Shown one piece after another: positions 1 through 8,037 of a DNA stretch of 64,000 nucleotides. The stretch is from Bin87 sp965243255 (GTDB lineage Bacteria > Chloroflexota > Dehalococcoidia > Lucifugimonadales > UBA3495): positions 62,001 through 126,000 of the forward strand of contig CBDEUH010000004.1 of NCBI GenBank assembly GCA_965243255.1, given 5' to 3'. The notes beneath the pieces are model-generated. The model searched no databases. It was not told where the DNA came from and was given only the letters and a program-made list of their open reading frames with translations. A program made the translations under genes and the position numbers. The stretch's first letter is position 1. Each line of letters opens with the position of its first letter.

Positions 1-1292
1 ATATGCCGGGCTGCATGATGGCGATTGCTCGCCTCAACATTCCCAGCGTGTTCGTGTACGGGGGCAGCATCCTGCCCGGGCAGTACAACGGCAACGACGT
101 GAACGTTCAGGATGTGTTTGAAGCAGTGGGAGCTTGGGCAGCCGGCAAAATCACGGGCGAGGAGTTGACTGAACTGGAATGCGCTGCTTGCCCCGGCGAG
201 GGTTCGTGCGGCGGCTTGTTCACCGCCAATACCATGTCCACCGCCATTGAAGTTATGGGCTTGTCGCTCCCCGGCGATGCATCGCTCACCGCGGTGGACC
301 CGAGGAAAGCCGATGAATCACGGCAGGCTGGGGAAGCCGTAATGCGTATGCTGGAAGAAGGCATTCGCCCCCGGGACATACTCACCCGCCGGGCGTTCGA
401 GAACGCCATTACTGTGGTGGTAGCTTTGGGCGGCTCCACCAACGCGGTGCTGCACCTGATGGCCATCGCCCGCGAGGCCGAGGTTGACCTAACCCTGGAG
501 GACTTCGACCGCATCAGCCGGAACACGCCCTACATCGCAGATATGAAACCGGGCGGCCGTTATGTGATGGCGGACCTGAGCCGCTACGGCGGCGTGGCCC
601 TCGCCGGCAAGCGGCTGCTGGACGCCGGCCTCCTTTACGGCGATGCGATGACCGTTAACGGCAAGACGCTGGCCGAGAACATCAACGAAGCAGCCATCGT
701 GGAAGACCAGCCGGTCATCTACACGCCCGACGCGCCGCGCAGTCCTACCGGCGGGCTGGCGATTCTGCGGGGCAACCTGGCCCCGGACGGCGCGGTCATC
801 AAGGTGGCGGGCCACCAGGAAAAGGTATATGAGGGGCCGGCCCGGGTCTTTGAGCAGGAGGAGCCGGCGTTCCAGGCCATCCAGCGGGGTGAAATTAAGG
901 ACGGCGATATCGTGGTCATCCGCTACGAGGGGCCGAAGGGCGGCCCCGGTATGCGGGAAATGCTGGCGGTTACCGGAGCGCTCATCGGCCAGGGCCTGGG
1001 CGACACCGTGGCCTTGGTAACCGATGGGCGGTTCTCCGGAGCATCCCACGGCCCCATGGTGGGGCACGTGGCGCCGGAAGCGATGGAAGGTGGCCCCATC
1101 GGGCTGCTGCGAGAGGGCGACATCATCACGCTGGACATTCCCAACCGCCGGCTGGATGCTCGAATAACTGAGGAAGAGATGACCGACCGCCGCGCCGCCT
1201 GGACTCCCATGAAGCCAAAATACACCACCGGCGTGCTGGCAAAGTACGCCAAGCTGGTGTCCTCGGCCGCGGAGGGCGCGGTAACGCGGTAG
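1..1292 (+). CDS. ilvD: Dihydroxy-acid dehydratase, 3' part (start outside window)
   Basis: Dehydrates 2,3-dihydroxy-3-methylbutanoate or -pentanoate to the 2-oxo acid, a shared step of valine, leucine and isoleucine synthesis; a cytosolic Fe-S enzyme. The frame is open from the window edge, and bases 1-2 finish an Asn codon just before MPGCMMA, the end of the cluster-binding region. About 125 N-terminal residues of a family of about 555 are therefore missing. The cysteine stretch ACPGEGSCGGLFTANTM and the C-terminal DGRFSGASHGP motif are both visible. The other branched-chain genes lie 42 kb away, so ilvD is unlinked here. A crotonase gene follows after 18 bases on the same strand. Confidence 0.96.
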   Translation, partial: MPGCMMAIARLNIPSVFVYGGSILPGQYNGNDVNVQDVFEAVGAWAAGKITGEELTELECAACPGEGSCGGLFTANTMSTAIEVMGLSLPGDASLTAVDPRKADESRQAGEAVMRMLEEGIRPRDILTRRAFENAITVVVALGGSTNAVLHLMAIAREAEVDLTLEDFDRISRNTPYIADMKPGGRYVMADLSRYGGVALAGKRLLDAGLLYGDAMTVNGKTLAENINEAAIVEDQPVIYTPDAPRSPTGGLAILRGNLAPDGAVIKVAGHQEKVYEGPARVFEQEEPAFQAIQRGEIKDGDIVVIRYEGPKGGPGMREMLAVTGALIGQGLGDTVALVTDGRFSGASHGPMVGHVAPEAMEGGPIGLLREGDIITLDIPNRRLDARITEEEMTDRRAAWTPMKPKYTTGVLAKYAKLVSSAAEGAVTR

Positions 1293-1310
1293 CGGATACC
1301 GGAGGGCCTG

Positions 1311-2120
1311 ATGGCGACGGCTGAACATCGCATCCAGTTAGAACGCAAGGGGCCGCTGGCCGTTATCCGGTTGAACCGGCCGGATGCGCGCAACGCCCTG
1401 TCGCCGGCCATGGTAGCCGAGCTGGGCGAGGCGCTGGCCTCCTGCCGGGGCGGCGACGTGCGTGCTGTCTTGCTCACCGGCACTGACGGCGCATTTTGCG
1501 CCGGCGCCGACGTGCGCGACTTTACCCACCAGCTGGACGAAGACGGGCCGGACGGCCTGTCCGAACACCTGCGCAGTCTGGCCGACGCGCTGCATCGGGA
1601 TGTGATAACTGCGATTCGCCGGCTGGACAAGCCGGTGGTGGCGGCAGTGAACGGCGTGGCAGCCGGCGCCGGGTTCAGTCTCGCGTTGGCTTGCGACCTG
1701 CGGTTGGCGTCGTCGGACGCTCGATTTCTGCTGGCTTATGCCAACATCGGCTGCACCGCCGACGGTGGGTCAACTTATATGCTGCCGCGCATTGTGGGAC
1801 AGGGCCGGGCCATGGAGATTTACCTGGCCCGGCAGCCCATCGGCGCGCAGTACGCATTGGAGCTGGGACTGGTCAGCCAGGTTTTCGACTCGGCAAATTT
1901 TGAACGCCACGCCATGGAAACCGCCGACCGACTTGCCCAGGGGCCGACGCAAGCCTACGGCCGGGTCAAGGCGCTGTTCGACGGCAGTTGGGAGGCTGAT
2001 CTGGCGACCCAGCTGGATGCCGAAACCGACGCCATCGCCAACATCGGGCTTACCGGTGATTTCCAGGAAGGGATACGGGCCTTCTCCCAGAAGCGTCCGG
2101 CGTGGTTCCAGGGACGCTAG
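1311..2120 (+). CDS. Enoyl-CoA hydratase/isomerase (crotonase) family protein
   Basis: 269 residues, the usual length for the crotonase family, which hydrates or isomerises acyl-CoA thioesters. The CoA/oxyanion-hole blocks GAFCAGADVRDF (about residue 61) and VAAVNGVAAGAGFSLALACD (about 110-130) are present. The active-site region reads GCTADGGSTYMLPR, resembling the PaaG-type isomerase subgroup, which uses Asp rather than a Glu pair. ATG follows a GGAGGG ribosome site. It leads a catabolic run with oxygenases, so a role in breaking down an aromatic or branched acid is plausible; the exact substrate cannot be read from sequence. Confidence 0.9.
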   Translation: MATAEHRIQLERKGPLAVIRLNRPDARNALSPAMVAELGEALASCRGGDVRAVLLTGTDGAFCAGADVRDFTHQLDEDGPDGLSEHLRSLADALHRDVITAIRRLDKPVVAAVNGVAAGAGFSLALACDLRLASSDARFLLAYANIGCTADGGSTYMLPRIVGQGRAMEIYLARQPIGAQYALELGLVSQVFDSANFERHAMETADRLAQGPTQAYGRVKALFDGSWEADLATQLDAETDAIANIGLTGDFQEGIRAFSQKRPAWFQGR

Positions 2121-2144
2121 TCCCAAGGCCGGCGACGCGCGGCT

Positions 2145-2387
2145 ATGAAAAGATGGCTGGCTCTCCGTCGCTGGCGGTTGTTGCTGCTTACGGCTTCCGT
2201 CGTCGGTTTGCGGGTAATTCTTTCGCTGGTCTTTCACTTTGTTGACGGTGAACGGCCAGCGATCTTGGCGGCCCGCCTGACGACGCTTACCGCCTGCGAC
2301 GTTGCAATGTGCCTGCTGGTAGTGGCCACCGTAGTGGCCTTCGTGCAGTACGGCCGGCTGTACAACCCGCGGATACCGACGGAGTGA
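2145..2387 (+). CDS. Small hypothetical membrane protein
   Basis: 80 residues, not recognised. It has a very basic N-terminus (MKRWLALRRWR) followed by two hydrophobic stretches, about residues 11-31 and 48-68, consistent with two membrane helices. It lies 24 bases after the crotonase gene, so it could be co-transcribed, but there is no clear ribosome binding site. It could be a chance frame; high-GC third positions and the helix pattern favour a real gene only modestly. Confidence 0.45.
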   Translation: MKRWLALRRWRLLLLTASVVGLRVILSLVFHFVDGERPAILAARLTTLTACDVAMCLLVVATVVAFVQYGRLYNPRIPTE

Positions 2388-2421
2388 TGGATACCGAAGG
2401 CAGCGATGGCGGGCGTTCGCC

Positions 2422-2450
2422 TTGTCCTAGCCGTCGGACGTGCCTATACT
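2422..2450 (+). promoter_or_regulatory. Predicted sigma-70-type promoter
   Basis: TTGTCC (2422-2427), a 17-base spacer and TATACT (2445-2450). Transcription would begin near 2457, about 60 bases ahead of the ATG at 2518, so the flavin monooxygenase run may start its own transcript here. Confidence 0.5.
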
Positions 2451-2517
2451 GGCGACGTTACCGAACCGAGCACGCTGCGCGCCGTTGAGCCCGCTGATTC
2501 AGGCGAGGAGGGTTCCC

Positions 2518-3684
2518 ATGCCGAAGGATAAGGTGGAAGTTTTCTGGTTTTCCGAACAGCCCTACGGCCACGTCACCGACGAGGACGTAGAGCAGTACGA
2601 GTCGGGAAGGCTGTTTTTCCCCAACACGCACTTTGACCCGCAGAAGGCTCATGTCCTCTACAACCAGTACCACGAGCAATACGCCTGCGCCGACCAGAAT
2701 GGCTTTGACGGGATAATGTCCAACGAGCATCATTCGTCGTACTGGTGCATGAAGCCGGCGGTGAACATTGACGCCGCGGTGATCGCCAAGGTAACCCGCA
2801 ACGCCAAGATCGCGATTCTGGGCAACGTAATAGCAGTCAACGACCCCATCCGTATGGCGGAAGAGATTGCCATGCTGGACTGCATTTCCGGCGGCCGGAT
2901 TATCTCCGGGTTCGTGCGCGGTACGGCAGTGGAGACCCTGCAAGGCGGAATCGCCCCGCCGGAAAACCGCGACCGTTTTGAAGAAGCCCACGACCTCATT
3001 GTGAAATGCTGGACCCAGCCGGGACCCTTCCGTTACGAAGGCGAGTATTACCACTACCGCCTGGTCAACCCCTGGGTGCTGCCGATGCAGAAACCGCACC
3101 CGCCCATCTGGTTTCCCGGGTTCAGCAGTCCCGAGAGCGTGGTGTGGGCCGCTACTCACCAGCACCCCTACATGAACCTGGGTTCGCTGTTGGAGCACAC
3201 CCACCGTTTGCGGGATGTGTACATTGAGACGGCGCTTGAAGTGGGATTTACGCCGGGGCCGGAACACTTCGGCTACCTACTGAGGGTCTTCTGCGCCGAC
3301 ACCGATGAGAAGGCGCAGGAACTGGGCCGGGAATTCCTGTGGACGCAAGAACACCGCAATCGAGGCCCACGGGAGCATAACGACCCGCCGGGCTACCAGT
3401 CCCGCGAGGCAGTCAGCATCCAGCGGACACTGCCGGGTGCCGGCGGCTTTGGTCGGATGATGACTTACGAAGAGCTGCAAGAGGCCAACAATATCATCGT
3501 GGGCAGCCCCGACACGGTGCGAGAAAAGCTGTCGATGATTATTGATCGGCTCAACCCCGGCTACCTCCACATCTACGGCAACGAGGGTGCGATGGCTCAC
3601 GATGAAGTGATGCATTCCATCGAGCTGATTGGCCGGGAAGTGATACCGGCGCTCCACGAGATACCGCTGGTTGACCACTACTGA
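2518..3684 (+). CDS. LLM class (luciferase-like) flavin-dependent oxidoreductase
   Basis: 388 residues, a TIM-barrel monooxygenase of the bacterial luciferase superfamily that uses FMN or F420; the substrate is unknown. Visible family marks are DGIMSNEHHSS near residue 63, the GGRIISGFVRG block near 129-139 and the PHPPIWFPG strand near 197. The ATG at 2518 is chosen because GAGGAGG (2505-2511) precedes it; an upstream in-frame ATG at 2440 falls inside the predicted promoter. The next gene begins 8 bases after the stop, so the two are probably an operon. Confidence 0.9.
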   Translation: MPKDKVEVFWFSEQPYGHVTDEDVEQYESGRLFFPNTHFDPQKAHVLYNQYHEQYACADQNGFDGIMSNEHHSSYWCMKPAVNIDAAVIAKVTRNAKIAILGNVIAVNDPIRMAEEIAMLDCISGGRIISGFVRGTAVETLQGGIAPPENRDRFEEAHDLIVKCWTQPGPFRYEGEYYHYRLVNPWVLPMQKPHPPIWFPGFSSPESVVWAATHQHPYMNLGSLLEHTHRLRDVYIETALEVGFTPGPEHFGYLLRVFCADTDEKAQELGREFLWTQEHRNRGPREHNDPPGYQSREAVSIQRTLPGAGGFGRMMTYEELQEANNIIVGSPDTVREKLSMIIDRLNPGYLHIYGNEGAMAHDEVMHSIELIGREVIPALHEIPLVDHY

Positions 3685-3692
3685 GGGATAGT

Positions 3693-4583
3693 ATGCCGAT
3701 GCTACCGCGGCGCCAGGCTTTCATCGGTGTCGGCACCATGGGCAGCCTGATGGCCGGCTGCCTCCTGGACGCCGGGGTTGAACTGACCGTTTATGACATC
3801 CGAAGGGCGGCGGCAGACCCGCTGCTGCAGCGCGGCGCCAGTTGGGCCGACAGCCCTGAGGCAGCCGTCGCCGGCTGCGAAATGGTGTGGACGTCGCTGC
3901 CCGGGCCGGCTCAGGTTGAATCTGTCTTGCTGGGCGATGAGTTCGGCGTGCTGTCCGCCATGGCCGACGGCGCGGTCCTGGTGGACACGACAACCAACGA
4001 CCCGGACGTTGCCCGACGCGTCGCCGCGTCCTGCGCCCAGCGGGGCCTGTCGATGCTGGACGCTCCGGTGAGTGGTCGGCCACCCACCATGACGATGATG
4101 GTCGGCGGCCATGTTGACGTATTCGAACAGGCGCGGCCGGCATTGGATGCGGTAGCGGCCCAGGTATTTTACGTGGGGCCTTCCGGCGCCGGCTGCGTGG
4201 CCAAGCTGGCGACCCAGTACATGGGCTACACCAACCTGATTGCCGCCATCGAGGGTATGCTCATCGCCAAACTAGGCGGCGTTGACCCGGCGGTGCTGGC
4301 CGAAATTGTACCCGTGAGCGCCGGGGCCAGTCGTGCCTTCAACTCGATTCCCAACGCCGTGCTGGACGGTTCCTACCGGGCCGGCGGTACGCTGGACATC
4401 GTGGCCAAAGACGTGGCGTTGGCCTGCGCGCTGGCGGTACGGCTGGGCGCGCCGTCGGCAACGGGAGAGGTGGCGGACGCGCTGTATCGCCGGGCGCAGC
4501 AAGCCGGCTGGGGCGGCCAGGGCTATCCGGTGGTGGCCCGGCTGCTGGAAGAGATGGCGGGAGTGGAATTGCGCCGCGAGTGA
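3693..4583 (+). CDS. NAD(P)-dependent dehydrogenase, 3-hydroxyisobutyrate dehydrogenase family
   Basis: 296 residues. The N-terminal Rossmann fold starts with FIGVGTMGSLMAGCLLDAG (GxGxxG), which binds NAD(P). The block LDAPVSGRPPTMTMMVGG matches the substrate-binding DAPVSGG motif of beta-hydroxyacid dehydrogenases, and the catalytic Lys lies in CVAKLATQYM (about residue 171). The family oxidises hydroxyacids such as 3-hydroxyisobutyrate or tartronate semialdehyde; the neighbouring oxygenases suggest a catabolic role. The DAPVSGG motif reads DAPVSGR, a small deviation. Confidence 0.9.
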   Translation: MPMLPRRQAFIGVGTMGSLMAGCLLDAGVELTVYDIRRAAADPLLQRGASWADSPEAAVAGCEMVWTSLPGPAQVESVLLGDEFGVLSAMADGAVLVDTTTNDPDVARRVAASCAQRGLSMLDAPVSGRPPTMTMMVGGHVDVFEQARPALDAVAAQVFYVGPSGAGCVAKLATQYMGYTNLIAAIEGMLIAKLGGVDPAVLAEIVPVSAGASRAFNSIPNAVLDGSYRAGGTLDIVAKDVALACALAVRLGAPSATGEVADALYRRAQQAGWGGQGYPVVARLLEEMAGVELRRE

Positions 4584-4646
4584 ATCGGCGGAGGCTCCGG
4601 CAGTGTGATACCATTCGGCAGGGCGAGCCGCGCCCGGAGGGAGAAC

Positions 4647-6032
4647 ATGGCGATTACGTTCCAACCCAGCGCGTACAGCGGTCTGGTTGACCAGGACAAC
4701 GGTATGGTCAGCCGGGAGATTTTCGTCAACGCCGACATCTACGCCGAGGAACAGGAACGGATCTTCACCCGCGCCTGGCTGTTTGTCGGTCACGAGAGCC
4801 AGATTACCAAGCCGGGCGATTTCTTCGTGTCCTCCATGGGCGAGGAGTCGGTAATCCTGTGTCGGGACCGGCAGGGTGAGATTCACGTCTTCCTCAACTC
4901 CTGTATGCACCGGGGCATGAAGGTTTGCCGCTACGACGAGGGCAACACGCCCATCTTCACCTGCCCGTACCACGGCTGGAGCTTCGCCACCGACGGCTCT
5001 CTGGTGGGTGTGCCCTTCTACAAGGACGCCTACCACGAGGAACTGGACAAGTCCCAATGGGGTCTGATCCGCGTGCCCCGGATGACCAACTACAAGGGTG
5101 GCATCTGGGCGACCTGGGACGAAAACGCCCCCGATTTCTTGGAATACATCGGCGACTTCCGCACCTACCTGGACATCCTGTTTGACGGCTGGGACGGCGC
5201 GGAAGGCGGCACCGAGGTTATCGGCGGTATTGAGAAGTGGCTGGTGCCATCCAACTGGAAGTTCCCGGCCGAGAATTTCATTGGCGACCGCTACCACAAC
5301 ATCAGCCATCGCTCCGTTGATTTGGTAGGCATCGGCCCATCCGGGCAGGGACGCCGGGATACCCGCGAGCGCGACAACGCCCGGGCCCTGGACATATCCT
5401 TCCCGGACCGCGGGCACGGCACCATCGTTTTCCTGCGGCCGGCCGACGCCCAGCCCGTGCCCTCTTACCAGAACGACCCGGTGATTGCCGATTACTTCTA
5501 CCAGTCCGAGATTGCCCGCAAGGAACGGCAAGGACAGCTCTGGCGCATCCTGGGCGGGCCGGGAACGATATTCCCCAATATGTCCTACCTGCCCCGCCAG
5601 CCCCGCAGCATAGCCGTGTGGCACCCCCGGGGCCCCGACCAGACCGAGGTTTGGCGGTGGTTCCTGGTGGACCGCGCCGCCCCGCCGGAGGTCAAAGAGT
5701 TCCTGCGCCAGTACTACATCCGCTACTCCGGTCCCAGCGGGCTGACCGAGCAGGACGACATGGAGAACTGGAACTACGCCCACGCCGCCAGCCGGGGCGC
5801 CATGGCCCGCCGCCATCACTACAACTACCAGATGGGCATGGGTCACGCCGTCACCAACTTTGAGGACGGCGGCCTGCGCATCCCCGGCACGGTGTTGGAC
5901 GTTACCAAGGCTCGGGCCGGCGAGCAGAACCAGCGCAGTTTTTACACCCGCTGGGCCGATTTCATGGCGGCGCGGGATTGGGACGAACTGGCCGGATGGC
6001 GGCGCGGCAACGGCTCCGGCTCAACTTGCTAG
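4647..6032 (+). CDS. Aromatic ring-hydroxylating dioxygenase, alpha (Rieske) subunit
   Basis: 461 residues, catalytic large subunit of a Rieske non-haem iron oxygenase that dihydroxylates aromatic rings with electrons from a reductase not seen here. The Rieske [2Fe-2S] ligands are CMH at 86-88 and CPYH at 106-109. The mononuclear iron site shows ENFIGDRYHNISH (His217, His221) and an Asp near 370. GGAGGG at 4636-4642 supports the ATG at 4647 over an in-frame ATG at 4605. The beta subunit follows 10 bases after the stop, the normal pairing. The aromatic substrate cannot be assigned. Confidence 0.95.
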   Translation: MAITFQPSAYSGLVDQDNGMVSREIFVNADIYAEEQERIFTRAWLFVGHESQITKPGDFFVSSMGEESVILCRDRQGEIHVFLNSCMHRGMKVCRYDEGNTPIFTCPYHGWSFATDGSLVGVPFYKDAYHEELDKSQWGLIRVPRMTNYKGGIWATWDENAPDFLEYIGDFRTYLDILFDGWDGAEGGTEVIGGIEKWLVPSNWKFPAENFIGDRYHNISHRSVDLVGIGPSGQGRRDTRERDNARALDISFPDRGHGTIVFLRPADAQPVPSYQNDPVIADYFYQSEIARKERQGQLWRILGGPGTIFPNMSYLPRQPRSIAVWHPRGPDQTEVWRWFLVDRAAPPEVKEFLRQYYIRYSGPSGLTEQDDMENWNYAHAASRGAMARRHHYNYQMGMGHAVTNFEDGGLRIPGTVLDVTKARAGEQNQRSFYTRWADFMAARDWDELAGWRRGNGSGSTC

Positions 6033-6042
6033 GTGGCACACC

Positions 6043-6588
6043 ATGGTAGTCGCTGACGACCCGCTGGCGATGCTGCTGCTGAAGCAGGAGGTTGAAGCGT
6101 TCCTGTACCACGAGGCCAACCTGCTGGACGACCGCCGCTATGAGGAATGGCTGGACCTGCTCACCGACGATGTGCGCTACTGGGTGCCCATGCGCCGCAA
6201 CGTCAAGTTCGGCGAGCTGGAACGCGAGTTCACCAGGGAAGGCCAGGACATCAACTGGTTCGATGAGGGCAAGGACACGCTGACCCGGCGGGTCAACCAG
6301 ATTCTCACCGGCGTGCATTGGGCGGAAGAGCCGTTGTCCCGCATCGCCCACATGGTAACCAACGTGGAGATCCTCGAGGCGACGCCCACACCAAGTGAAC
6401 CTGAAACCGTATCGCTGCGCTGCCGGTTCATCATCTACCGCAACCGGGTGGCAACCGAGACCGACATCCTGGTGGGCCGGCGCGAAGACGCGCTGCGGAG
6501 GGTCGACGGGCAGTGGCGCATCGCCCAACGTCAGGTATTCCTGGACCAGAACGTACTGCTGGCGAAGAACCTCACCTTTTTCTTCTAA
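6043..6588 (+). CDS. Aromatic ring-hydroxylating dioxygenase, beta subunit
   Basis: 181 residues with the NTF2-like small-subunit fold. The N-terminal EVEAFLYHEANLLDDRRYEE is the family signature helix, and the C-terminal VDGQWRIAQRQVFLDQNVL strand is typical. It pairs with the alpha subunit in an alpha3beta3 complex and has a mainly structural role. The frame is open upstream of 6043 but overlaps the alpha subunit there, so the ATG at 6043 right after the alpha stop is chosen. Confidence 0.94.
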   Translation: MVVADDPLAMLLLKQEVEAFLYHEANLLDDRRYEEWLDLLTDDVRYWVPMRRNVKFGELEREFTREGQDINWFDEGKDTLTRRVNQILTGVHWAEEPLSRIAHMVTNVEILEATPTPSEPETVSLRCRFIIYRNRVATETDILVGRREDALRRVDGQWRIAQRQVFLDQNVLLAKNLTFFF

Positions 6589-6596
6589 AATTACCC

Positions 6597-6624
6597 CGTC
6601 ATTCCCGCGCAGGCGGGAATCCAG
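6597..6624. repeat. Dispersed palindromic repeat, CATTCCCGC...GCGGGAAT type
   Basis: Perfect inverted arms ATTCCCGC (6601-6608) and GCGGGAAT (6613-6620) around a 4-base loop, preceded by CGTC and followed by CCAG. A diverged copy lies at 34521-34545 and a half copy at 46274-46283. This short palindrome class is common in many bacterial genomes and sits here between two co-oriented genes, where its RNA hairpin may stabilise the upstream message. Confidence 0.75.
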
Positions 6625-6637
6625 AGTGTCAAGAACG

Positions 6638-6841
6638 ATGGCCGACATAGTGAACTTGTTTGAAGTCGAGCCGGGTCAGACTATCCGGCTCCACAGCGAC
6701 GCCACCGCCGAGGTGGTTTCTAACCCCCGGGATGGCGTGTGGCTGTTCGTGCGCTACCTGACCAGCCCCGACGACCCGGAGCAGGTGGGCGCAGAGGATA
6801 TGGTTTTCGCCCAGGACGTGGTCGAGCTGTTGACCGACTAG
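6638..6841 (+). CDS. Small conserved-looking hypothetical protein
   Basis: 67 residues, acidic, not recognised (starts MADIVNLFEVEPGQTIRL). It reads like a compact beta-rich domain with the pattern VWLFVRYLTSPDDPEQVG in the middle. It sits between the dioxygenase beta subunit and another small gene, both on the same strand, and ends 5 bases before the next start. That tight packing and strong GC third-position bias support it as a real gene. It may be an accessory protein of the oxygenase, but nothing in the sequence proves that. Confidence 0.55.
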   Translation: MADIVNLFEVEPGQTIRLHSDATAEVVSNPRDGVWLFVRYLTSPDDPEQVGAEDMVFAQDVVELLTD

Positions 6842-6846
6842 CGCTG

Positions 6847-7077
6847 ATGGCAGTCTCGGCGGAAATCGGCAGGGATTTTGCGGTTCCCAGTCATGATGAA
6901 GTGCTGGTGGCGCTGCGGGCAGGCTACCGGGCCATCGACGACGGCTACGGGTTCTATCCCGGCTTCGACGGCTGGCTGGAATCGCTGGGTTATCGGTATC
7001 GGAACGATATACCCTGCACCTGCCCCGACGGCGGCTATCGCGGCCATTTGCCCGAATGCCGCTGGGTCAAAGACTGA
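6847..7077 (+). CDS. Small hypothetical protein with Cys-rich tail
   Basis: 76 residues, not recognised. The C-terminal third holds CTCPDGGYRGHLPEC, a C-x-C-x(11)-C arrangement that could bind a metal. The start lies 5 bases after the preceding small gene and the stop is 16 bases before the next gene, so it looks like part of the same transcript. It may be a small partner in the oxygenase run; its function is unknown. Confidence 0.55.
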   Translation: MAVSAEIGRDFAVPSHDEVLVALRAGYRAIDDGYGFYPGFDGWLESLGYRYRNDIPCTCPDGGYRGHLPECRWVKD

Positions 7078-7093
7078 ATTACGGAGTATCAAA

Positions 7094-7903
7094 ATGTCGC
7101 AACAGATGGTTGACCTGATGGAAACGGTGTGGCAGTCCCTCTCCACGCTGTGCGCCGACTTCACCCCCGAGCAGTGGGCGACTCCTACGGACTGTCCCGG
7201 CTGGGCGGTGCAGGACCAGATTTCCCACCTGGTAGGAAGCGAGTGCCGGCTGCTGGGTCGCCCGGCGCCGGAACATGAGCCGGCAGATACCTCCCACGTA
7301 CGTAACGACACCGGGCAGAACAACGAGGTGCTGGTGGACTACCGACGGCAGTTCAGCGGAGCCGAAGTGCTGGCCGAGTTCCGCGAAATCACCGCCGAGC
7401 GGCTGGGCGTGCTGCGGGCGATGACCGAGGACGACTTCGCCGTCGAGACGCCCAACCCGCTGGGTCGCGGTCCCTACACCGACCTGCTGGCCATCCGCAT
7501 CTACGACGCCTGGGTGCATGAACAGGACATCCGCCGGGCTTTGGGCATCCCGGGCCATCTGAGCGGCCCGGTGGCTCAGCACGGCTACGGACGCACCGAG
7601 ATGGCGATGCCCTTTGTCGTTGGCCGCAAGGTGAAGCCCGACGACGGCACGACGGTAGTGTTTGAAGTCGCCGGCGACGTGGGCGGCACGATTGCGCTGA
7701 ACATGGACGGCGGCCGGGCCTACCGGATGGACGCTGCGCCGGCCTCGCCCACGGTGCGTCTAAGCATGGACGTGACCGCGTTCAATGCCCTGGGCACCGG
7801 ACGCTGGACGGCGGAGCAGGCCCTGGCCGACGGCTCGGTGGCCATCGCCGGCGACCAGGCGCTGGGAGAGCGGATAGTGGGCGAGATGAACTTTATGATT
7901 TGA
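7094..7903 (+). CDS. Maleylpyruvate isomerase-like protein (DinB/MDMPI fold)
   Basis: 269 residues. The N-terminal half matches the mycothiol-dependent maleylpyruvate isomerase four-helix fold: EQWATPTDCPGWAVQDQISH near residue 30 and a metal-type HEQDIRRALG near 145 are the usual marks. The C-terminal half (about 175-269) resembles an SCP2-like domain, as in actinobacterial members. Chloroflexota are not known to make mycothiol, so the thiol partner or even the reaction may differ. It follows the small genes of the dioxygenase run, which fits ring-cleavage metabolism. Confidence 0.8.
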   Translation: MSQQMVDLMETVWQSLSTLCADFTPEQWATPTDCPGWAVQDQISHLVGSECRLLGRPAPEHEPADTSHVRNDTGQNNEVLVDYRRQFSGAEVLAEFREITAERLGVLRAMTEDDFAVETPNPLGRGPYTDLLAIRIYDAWVHEQDIRRALGIPGHLSGPVAQHGYGRTEMAMPFVVGRKVKPDDGTTVVFEVAGDVGGTIALNMDGGRAYRMDAAPASPTVRLSMDVTAFNALGTGRWTAEQALADGSVAIAGDQALGERIVGEMNFMI

Positions 7904-7971
7904 TGGGGATTGTCATATGGAGGGCCACCAACGTGGTACCAACTCCGGCTTCCCCGCCCTCTCCGCCCCGT

Positions 7972-7977
7972 TATAAT
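7972..7977 (+). promoter_or_regulatory. Candidate -10 box
   Basis: A perfect TATAAT 61 bases ahead of the ATG at 8038, in the 134-base gap after the MDMPI-like gene. No convincing -35 box is seen at 16-18 bases, so this is a weak promoter call. The start at 8038 is well defined by TAAGGAGG a few bases upstream. Confidence 0.3.
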
Positions 7978-8037
7978 GGCCCTGTCTATCACCGAGACGG
8001 CGGGGCCGTTGTTTTTTTACCCTAAGGAGGTTCAAGT

